Assembly (NCBI GenBank): GCA_030667645.1
Contig: DAOUVM010000214.1
Span: forward strand, 1-5,190
Direction of reading: 5' to 3'
Length of the DNA stretch: 5,190 nucleotides
From: Ardenticatenales bacterium
Lineage (GTDB): Bacteria; Chloroflexota; Anaerolineae; Promineifilales; UBA4811
In this document: in pieces, positions 1 through 5,190 of the stretch
Position numbering within the stretch: the first letter of the stretch is position 1
Layout of the letters: every line of letters begins with the position of its first letter
Translations under genes and position numbers: made by a program
Notes under the pieces: generated by a model
Database searches by the model: none
Seen by the model: the letters and a program-made list of their open reading frames with translations, nothing else
What the model was told of the DNA's origin: nothing

Positions 1-3000
1 ATCTGCGGCGCAGTGTCACGACGCCGGCGCTGTTGGCGCTGCTGATCTGCGGCTGGCTGTGGCTGCCCGGCTCGCCGCTGATGTGGACGTTGGGGGGACT
101 GGCAGCGTCGGCCGCTCCCCTGATCACTCGCATCGTTACCAGATTGGTCAAGGGCCCGTGGGGAGTCTCTTTGCGTTGGGATACACCGTCTCTCCGAACA
201 GGGGCCGGACGTTGGCTGCTGGGGCTTTCGTTTGCTCTCTATGAGAGCTTGCTGATGCTGGATGCCATCGCGACTACCCTGGTGCGCATGGCCATCACCC
301 GAAAGCGATTGCTGCAGTGGACGACGGCCGCGCATACGATTCGCTTTTTTGGTCAGGAGAGGAGGCTGGCCATAGTCTGGAAACATATGGGTGGTGTCCC
401 GGTTCTGGCATTGTTGCTCACCATGCTGATAACCATGCTGAGACCGGCCGCTCTTCCCGCTGCCGCCCCGCTGTTGCTCGCGTGGCTGATGTCGCTTGGG
501 GTCGCGGCGTGGGTCGACAGACCCCTCGGGCACGAGCAAGACCCGCTTCCCCCCGATGACCGTCAGAAACTGCGCTCCCTGGCCCGTCGCACATGGTACT
601 TTTTTGAGCGATTCGTTGGCCCCGAGGATCACTGGCTGCCCCCTGATCATTACCAGGAGGATCCACGTGGGCTCGTTGCGCATCGCACGTCGCCCACCAA
701 CATCGGCCTCTTGCTGCTCTCCACTCTGGCTGCCTACGACCTGGGCTATGTCGGCCTGATGGATCTAGTGCTGCGGCTGAACTCTACCTTTGATGGAATG
801 GGCGAGCTAGAGCAGTATCGTGGCCACCTTTTGAACTGGTACGAAACGAGCAGTCTGGAGCCTCTCCCTCCGCGCTATGTATCCACGGTCGACAGCGGCA
901 ACCTGGCAGGTTGCCTGGTGGCCCTAAGGCAAGGTTGCCTGGCCTTGCCCCTGGATCCCGTGTTTCGCTGGCAGACATGGCAGGGCTTGCTTGATGCGCT
1001 GGATGTTCTGCTGGAGATTGTGGACGAGGCGAAACGATACCCGGCCCGTGCGGTCGCGCGCCCAATTGGCGATGGCGATGCCGAGCCCGGGCAAGAGTGG
1101 GGCGACCTTGAGACCGCGGCCGCGTCCCTGGAAGCTCACATAGGCAGCCTCCAACTGCAAGTGTCAGAGGTGGCGGGCAACCCGGCCCGTTGGGTACGCC
1201 TGCTCGTCGATCTGGCCGGCAGTGGCTGGACGGAACTGGATCGGCTGTTGGTGCTGCTGGTCGATGCCGGATCGCGATTCCTCGATGCCGCAACCTTGCG
1301 CGGTCTTCGCATCTCGGCTGAGCGGGGCTTTAGCCATCTGCATAATGCGAGAGGTGCACTGGACCTATTGCTTCCGTGGCTGCTCCCCCTTGACCGGCAG
1401 CCGGCCCTCTTTGACCAGGCAGGTATCGACCCAGCCCTTGCTGACGCGTGGCAGGCGCTGCAGGACGCTCTTCCCGTCACACCACAACTTGATCAGATAC
1501 CCGGTATCTGCGTCGAGGGGCTGGCGCGCCTGAATCATATCCGGGAGTTGCTGGGCCGCGACCCTGGCGCGGCCGGCCAAACCGACCTTGAGCATGGTGA
1601 AGCGGTGCACCATGCCCGCGCCTGGTGCGAAAGCCTGGCCACGGACCTGGCTTCTGCCCGGATGGTGGCAGAGGGCCTACTTGTTGGGTGTCACAGCTTG
1701 AGCGAGCGGGCAGAGGCCTTTTTTGAGGGGATGGACTTTGGCTTTCTGTTCGATTCGCAGCGGCAAGTCTTTCACTTGGGCTACAATGTGGCGGCCGAAA
1801 AGCTGGATGCCAACCATTACGATCTGCTAGCCTCCGAAGCACGGATTGCCAGTCTGCTGGCCATTGCCAAGGGGGAGGTCCCCTCAAGCCACTGGCTTCA
1901 TCTGGCCCGCCCGATCACCCGCATCAACCGCACCCGGGCGCTTCTCTCGTGGAATGGCAGCATGTTCGAGTATCTCATGCCTCCGCTCATGATGCGGCAC
2001 TATGAAGGAACACTCCTGGATCACACCGACCAGGCCGTCGTCCAGCGCCAAATCGACTATGGTCGCCGCAAGGGAGTGCCCTGGGGCATTTCCGAAGCAG
2101 GCTACTATGGCTTTGATGCGCATTTGAACTACCAGTACCGGGGTTTCGGAGTGCCTGGGCTGGGTTTCAAGCGCGGACTCGGCGACGATCTGGTGATATC
2201 GCCGTATGCCTCGTTGTTGGCCCTGTCCGTGCGGCCGCGCGCGGTGATGCAGAACATCGCTCACTTGACTGAACTGGGGATGGTTGGCGCCTATGGCTTT
2301 TACGAGGCGATCGATTATACTCAGTCCCGACTGTCGCTGGGCGAGGAGAGCGGCATAGTACGCTCCTTCATGGCGCATCACCAGGGTATGATTCTATTGG
2401 CCCTGGCCAACTACTTGGACGATGGCGCCATGATTCGCCGCTTCCACGCCGACCCCCGGGTGCAGAGCGTCGAGTTGCTCCTGCAGGAGCAAGTGCCCGA
2501 ACAGGCGCCGCTCCAGGCGCCGCATCCAGGTGAGGCGGCCGCCTTTGCTGAGGTTCAGCCGCGTCCAGGATCAAGTCCCTGGCGTGTATCTGCCGACGCG
2601 CCGCTGCCGCAGACCCATTTTCTCTCCAACGGCCGCTACGGTCTCATGATCACGGGTGCGGGCGCCGGTTTCAGCCGTTGGAAAGACGCGGACCTGACGC
2701 GATGGCGCGCCGATGCCACGCTGGACAATTGGGGGACCTGGCTCTATGTTCAGGACATGGAAAACGGGCGCCTCTGGTCGGCGGGCCTCCAGCCAACCGG
2801 TTCCGTGGCAGAAGGGCAGGAGATCCAATTCTATGCCCATATGGCCGAGTTCCATCGCTGGGAGGACAGTATCTCACTGCGGATGGAGATCACCATCGCT
2901 CCGAGCGACGACATTGAGGTTCGACTCATCACGCTGACCAATCATGACGACCGACCCCGCTGCCTGATGCTCACTTCCTACAGCGAAGTTGTGCTCGCGT

Positions 3001-5190
3001 CCCAGGCTTCCGACCGGCGTCACCCGGCGTTCAACAAGCTCTTTATCGAGAGCGAGTATCTTCCCGAAATGAACAGTCTGCTGTTTCGTCGCCGACCGCG
3101 CTCGGCCGAGGAGGAGGCGGTTTTCTTGGCCCATATGGCGATCGTCGAGCCGGGCAGGAAGGTTACCGGCGCACACGAAAGTGATCGCGCCCGTTTTCTG
3201 GGGCGCGGCGGTACAATTCGCGCTCCGGCTGCCCTGAGCAACCCGGCCTTGATGAGAGCCTCAGCCGATGCACAGCCGGCCATCCGGGGGCTCTCAGGAA
3301 CCACCGGGGCGACACTGGATCCAATCATGGCTCTGGCTCAGGAGGTCACCCTGGAGCCGCACGCAACGTCGCAGGTTGCATTCGTCACAATGGCGGCGAG
3401 CTCGCGTCCTATAGTGCTTGCCCTTGCCCGCCGCTATCAATCCCTTCACCTGGTAAAACGATCGTTCGACCTGGCCCGCTCGAACAGCGAGCGCGAGTTG
3501 CAGCAGCTTGAGCTCACGGTGCAGGAGGTGGAACAGTTTCAGAGATTGCTCTCCGTCCTTCTCTACCCCCACTCGGCGCTGCGAGCCGAGCCCGCTACAC
3601 TGGCAAAGAACTGCAAGGGGCAGGCCGGGCTGTGGCCTCTTGCCATCTCTGGTGACTTTCCGATTCTCCTGGTGAAGGTTGGCAGCCAGGACGACACGGC
3701 GCTAGTCGGCGAGCTGTGCCGCGCCCATGCGTACTGGCGCAACAGGCGCCTCCAGATTGACCTGGTCATCCTGAACTTGCAGGATTCTAGCTACTCTCAA
3801 GAGCTGCACAACCGACTGCACCGGCTGGTTGCCCGGACGGGAGGCGACGCCTGGTTGAACCGGCGCGGAGGCATCTTTCTTGTTCGTTCTGAACAGGTAA
3901 GCGAAGCTGATAGGGTACTGCTGGAAACGGCGGCCCGGGCGGTTCTGGAAGGGGAGAACGGTCCGCTGGCCCGGCAGTTGGTTCGCCTGGATGAACATCC
4001 CATTCGGCTGCCGCCCTTTGTAGCTACCCTTGCCCCACCTCAAGGCGAGGAACCCATTCCACCTCCGATCCGGCCCACCGATCTGCTCTTTGACAATGGG
4101 TTGGGGGGTTTTGGCGCCGGCGGGAGAGAGTACGTGATCTATCTCGAGCCAGGCCAGTGGACCCCGGCTCCCTGGATCAACGTGATTGCCAGCCGGGAGT
4201 TTGGCTTTCTTGTGTCGGAAGCGGGAGCGGGCTATACCTGGGCGGAGAACAGCGGTGAGAACCGGCTGACACCCTGGCGGAATGATCCACTGACCGACGC
4301 GCCCGGCGAGGCGCTCTATCTGCGGGATGAAGAAGTAGGACATGTCTGGTCACCTACTCGTCTGCCTGCCGGGCCACCAACCCCCAGTATCATCCGCCAC
4401 GGCGCCGGGTATTCGATCTTTGAGCAGAATAGCCACGGCCTCAAGCAGAGTTTGCGCCTCTTTGCCGCTCCGGATGCACCTGTGAAGGTGATAGCCCTGC
4501 GGCTAGAGAACACGCGGATGCGCAATCGGAGGATAACGGCGACCTACTATGTGGAGTGGGTGTTGGGCACGACACGAGAGGTACACCAGTCCTTCATCGC
4601 GCCCGAGTTTGACGCCAAGAGCTACGCGCTGCTGGCCCGGAATGCTTACAATGAGGAGTTCGGCAAGCGGGTGGCTTTCTTGGCCTCCAGTAAAGAGCCG
4701 TACGGTCTCACTACCGACCGGACCGAGTTCCTTGGGCGCGGGGGGCGCCTGGACCGGCCGGCCGCCCTGAGACGTGGCCGTCTGACAGGTACGGTGAGGG
4801 CTGGCCTGGACCCATGCGCTGCGCTGCAGATACACGTTTGGCTGGCAGCCGGCGAGACCAAGGATGTCTTTTTCCTGCTGGGCCAGGGGGCAGATCGGGA
4901 GGATGCGCTGCAACTGGTCGAGCAATACCGGGTCCCGGGGCAGGTAGATGCTGCATGGAAAGCGGTGAATGGATCATGGGACAAACTCCTTGGTACCGTG
5001 TCAGTACAGACGCCGGATCCGGCGTTGGATCTGCTGCTGAATCGTTGGTTGCTCTACCAGACGCTCTCGTGCCGGATATGGGGACGCTCCGCACTCTACC
5101 AGTCGAGCGGCGCGTTCGGCTATCGTGACCAGTTGCAGGACGTGATGGGGCTGGTGCACGCCGCGCCGGAGCTGGTTCGAGGCCACATCC
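1..5190 (+). CDS. ndvB: Cyclic beta-1,2-glucan synthase, internal fragment (both ends outside the window)
   Basis: An uninterrupted frame of 1729 codons (complete codons 3-5189) crosses the whole window, so start codon, ribosome binding site and stop are all outside. The domain order matches NdvB/ChvB/Cgs: membrane segments, glycoamylase-like domain, two GH94 beta-sandwich modules, then the start of a GH94 catalytic domain. Diagnostic motifs are HRTSPTNIG (227-235), YVSTVDSGNLAG (292-303), MDFGFLFD (577-584), PWGISE (693-698), FGVPGLGFKRGLGDD (715-729), FMAHHQGM (789-796), GQWTPAPWINV (1384-1394) and GYRDQLQD (1706-1713). In the family this inner-membrane enzyme makes a linear beta-1,2-glucan from UDP-glucose, controls its length by phosphorolysis and cyclises it; the product is exported to the periplasm and serves in osmoadaptation and host interaction. 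Full-length relatives have about 2800 residues, so the N-terminal GT84 glucosyltransferase and about 500 C-terminal residues are missing here. Identification of the family is near certain; the activity in this organism is inferred. The symbol is taken from Sinorhizobium, and chvB or cgs are equivalents. Confidence 0.96.
27..520 (+). other. Membrane-spanning region after the GT84 domain
   Basis: Four hydrophobic stretches are visible. The first two, at residues 8-21 (ALLALLICGWLWL) and 25-42, form a hairpin broken by PGSP. The last two, at 130-146 and 151-171, are separated by RPAA and end at VDRPLG, after which the protein becomes hydrophilic. Between the pairs, residues 71-98 form a long hydrophobic, perhaps amphipathic, helix followed by the basic RKRLLQWTTAA (100-110), a motif I recall at the same place in CGS proteins. 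In Brucella Cgs the GT84 domain sits between early and later membrane segments with its active site in the cytosol, so these are best read as the later segments. Segment ends are judged by eye and may be off by several residues. Confidence 0.8.
540..1019 (+). other. Conserved region between the membrane segments and the cyclisation domain
   Basis: Residues 180-339 are hydrophilic to mixed and contain the strongest early family signatures: a WYFFERFVGPEDHWLPPD stretch (198-215), HRTSPTNIG (227-235), RGHLLNWYET (273-282), and YVSTVDSGNLAG (292-303). In CGS proteins this block begins right after the last membrane segment. In Brucella Cgs the section needed for cyclisation has been mapped to the central third of the protein, which would include this block (family knowledge). 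Its exact chemical role is not evident from the sequence. Confidence 0.8.
1020..1694 (+). other. Variable helical linker region of the synthase
   Basis: Residues 340-564 show few motifs that I recognise. The stretch starts with a charged, Ala/Pro/Gly-containing section (residues 347-378) that looks flexible, followed by Leu- and Ala-rich sections likely to be helical, such as 374-392 and 406-424. Open reading continues without interruption and codon use resembles the flanks, so this is not an inserted element or an intein. In the family this part varies in sequence and length between lineages. Regular leucine spacing suggests helices packed against the neighbouring domain, but I see no clear long coiled coil. 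Confidence 0.6.
1695..2450 (+). other. Glycoamylase-like (cyclisation/transglycosylase) domain
   Basis: Residues 565-816 carry the glycoamylase-like signature (Pfam PF10091 family). In order they are MDFGFLFD (577-584), YDLLASEARIASLLAIAKG (607-625), ALLSWNGSMFEYLMPPLMM (646-664), PWGISE (693-698), YQYRGFGVPGLGFKRGLGDD (710-729), YGFYEAIDYT (764-773), FMAHHQGM (789-796) and RRFHADPR (812-819). In CGS this domain closes the linear glucan into a ring by transglycosylation, and I recall that it founded glycoside hydrolase family GH189. E656, E698 and E768 lie in the most conserved motifs and are candidate catalytic acids; which pair acts is inference. All motifs are complete, so nothing suggests an inactive domain. 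Confidence 0.9.
2613..3407 (+). other. First GH94-type N-terminal beta-sandwich module
   Basis: Residues 871-1135 begin with THFLSNGRYGLMITGAGAGFSRW (in part 871-893) and TRWRADATLDNWGTWLYVQD (899-918), typical of the carbohydrate-binding beta-sandwich of GH94 phosphorylases (Glyco_transf_36 family). They end with SDRARFLGRGG (1060-1070), PAAL (1075-1078) and an LDP...AL...V.L.P stretch (1106-1119). In GH94 enzymes such a module precedes the (alpha/alpha)6 catalytic barrel and helps dimerisation and substrate binding. Here it precedes only a shortened helical region, and a second, related module follows at 4080. Published work on Brucella Cgs places glucan chain-length control in this C-terminal phosphorylase part. 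Confidence 0.85.
3177..3236 (+). repeat. Internal protein repeat, copy 1
   Basis: Residues 1059-1078 (motif DR..FLGRGG....PAAL) match residues 1570-1589 of the same protein at 12 of 20 positions without gaps. The match continues loosely into the following residues (a TG.T...LDP..AL pattern in both). The repeat is at protein level; the DNA has diverged, so it is an old domain duplication within the family and not a recent DNA repeat. Confidence 0.8.
3408..3960 (+). other. Helical region resembling a shortened GH94 catalytic domain
   Basis: Residues 1136-1320 contain a charged helical section (1157-1182), then RLLSVLLYPHSALRA (1181-1195), GQAGLWPLAISGDFPILLVKV (in part 1206-1226), a section with alternating strands and helices (VILNLQ 1275-1280 region), and a GGIFLVRSEQVSEADRVLL stretch (1289-1307). 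Position and shape match the opening helices of a GH94 catalytic barrel: compare NRWLLYQTLSCRIWGRSALYQ (1680-1700) and GYRDQLQDVMGLV near the window end. But it has ISGDFP where the true domain has YRDQLQD, and only about 185 residues fit before the next module. Relation to a decayed catalytic domain is inference; the block itself is normal in CGS proteins. Confidence 0.6.
4080..4892 (+). other. Second GH94-type N-terminal beta-sandwich module
   Basis: Residues 1360-1630 start with LLFDNGLGGFGAGGREYVI (1361-1379). They then show GQWTPAPWINV (1384-1394), SEAGAGYTWAENSGENRLTP (1405-1424), DAPGEALYLRDEE (1432-1444 region), and later TTDRTEFLGRGG (1570-1581) with PAAL (1586-1589). These are close to the family pattern for the beta-sandwich directly in front of the GH94 phosphorylase barrel. 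The module shares its closing motif with the first module at 2613, which indicates an ancient internal duplication. It likely binds the glucan and shapes the active site of the barrel that begins at about 4935. All signature motifs look intact. Confidence 0.9.
4710..4769 (+). repeat. Internal protein repeat, copy 2
   Basis: Residues 1570-1589 (TTDRTEFLGRGG and PAAL) correspond to copy 1, 511 residues earlier, with the same internal spacing. It marks the end part of the second beta-sandwich module, as copy 1 does for the first. Confidence 0.8.
4935..5190 (+). other. Start of the GH94 phosphorylase catalytic barrel (cut by the window end)
   Basis: Residues 1645-1729 are the linker and first helices of the (alpha/alpha)6 barrel: VDAAWKAVNGSWDKLLGTVS (1648-1667), PDPALDLLLNRWLLYQTLSC (1671-1690), then RIWGRSALYQSSGAFGYRDQ (1691-1710) and LQDVMGL (1711-1717). 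The YQSSGAFGYRDQLQD segment matches the GH94 pattern in which the Arg and Asp residues line the subsite holding the glucose to be released. In the family the reaction is phosphorolysis of beta-1,2-glucan from the non-reducing end, giving glucose 1-phosphate. The general-acid aspartate lies further downstream, outside the window, so catalytic completeness cannot be judged. Confidence 0.88.

Noticed and set aside
59..759. Three short + strand frames in other phases (59-244, 317-559, 496-759) that could look like small genes before the synthase.
   Set aside because: The synthase frame is already open through this part with sensible membrane segments and the HRTSPTNIG motif, so these are out-of-phase shadows.
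784..1293. A 169-codon minus-strand frame rich in Arg, Pro and Ala.
   Set aside because: The composition is typical of a shadow frame in GC-rich DNA, and it overlaps the conserved RGHLLNWYET and VDSGNLAG coding sequence on the + strand.
1884..2381. A 165-codon minus-strand frame with fairly ordinary amino-acid composition.
   Set aside because: It is antisense to the core of the glycoamylase-like domain, whose motifs are intact in the + frame, and I recognise no family in it.
1695..2450. Reading the glycoamylase-like domain as a stand-alone glucoamylase or starch-active enzyme.
   Set aside because: It is fused in frame between the CGS membrane region and GH94 modules, and its motifs are those of CGS proteins; the name reflects fold resemblance and not starch activity.
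3702..4343. A 213-codon open frame on the minus strand, the longest antisense frame in the window.
   Set aside because: It lies opposite strongly recognisable CGS sequence (including GQWTPAPWINV), has no recognisable domain in its own translation, and long antisense frames are common in GC-rich coding DNA.
1..5190. Possible frameshift, intein or inserted element splitting the synthase into several genes.
   Set aside because: I followed the frame codon by codon over the whole window; there is no stop and known motifs appear in the same phase from beginning to end.

Overview
The whole window lies inside one very large bacterial gene on the + strand. The frame whose codons start at positions 3, 6, 9 and so on is open from end to end: 1729 complete codons (3-5189) with no stop, no natural start and no sign of a frameshift. 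In this report, residue n of the fragment begins at nucleotide 3n. The protein is recognisable as a cyclic beta-1,2-glucan synthase (CGS; NdvB of Sinorhizobium, ChvB of Agrobacterium, Cgs of Brucella). This is a membrane-bound multidomain enzyme, usually about 2800 residues long, that builds, trims and cyclises beta-1,2-glucan.

Layout in order: (a) 3-520, membrane segments that in CGS follow the cytosolic GT84 glucosyltransferase domain, which itself must lie upstream; (b) 540-1020, a conserved block after the last membrane segment, with HRTSPTNIG, RGHLLNWYET and YVSTVDSGNLAG; (c) 1020-1690, a poorly conserved helical stretch; (d) 1695-2450, the glycoamylase-like domain linked to cyclisation; (e) 2613-3407, a first GH94-type beta-sandwich module; (f) 3410-3960, a helical stretch that looks like a shortened relative of a GH94 catalytic domain; (g) 4080-4892, a second GH94-type beta-sandwich module; (h) 4935-5190, the first part of the real GH94 phosphorylase catalytic domain, cut by the window end. 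By comparison with the family, several hundred N-terminal residues and roughly 500 C-terminal residues are missing.

How it works (family knowledge): the GT84 part makes a linear beta-1,2-glucan from UDP-glucose while it is attached to the protein, the GH94 part sets chain length by phosphorolysis, and the glycoamylase-like part closes the ring by transglycosylation. The ring is exported by a separate ABC transporter (NdvA/ChvA/Cgt), which is not in this window.

The DNA is GC-rich (roughly 60% by eye) and the gene is a dense coding region. This suits many high-GC bacteria, and the sequence alone does not let me name the lineage. Several motifs differ slightly from the rhizobial forms I remember, so a host outside the classical Rhizobiales is plausible but unproven. 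There is no intergenic DNA, RNA gene, mobile element, CRISPR array, promoter or terminator that I can support. I found no new multi-gene system; the points of interest are the internal architecture and duplication within this one protein.
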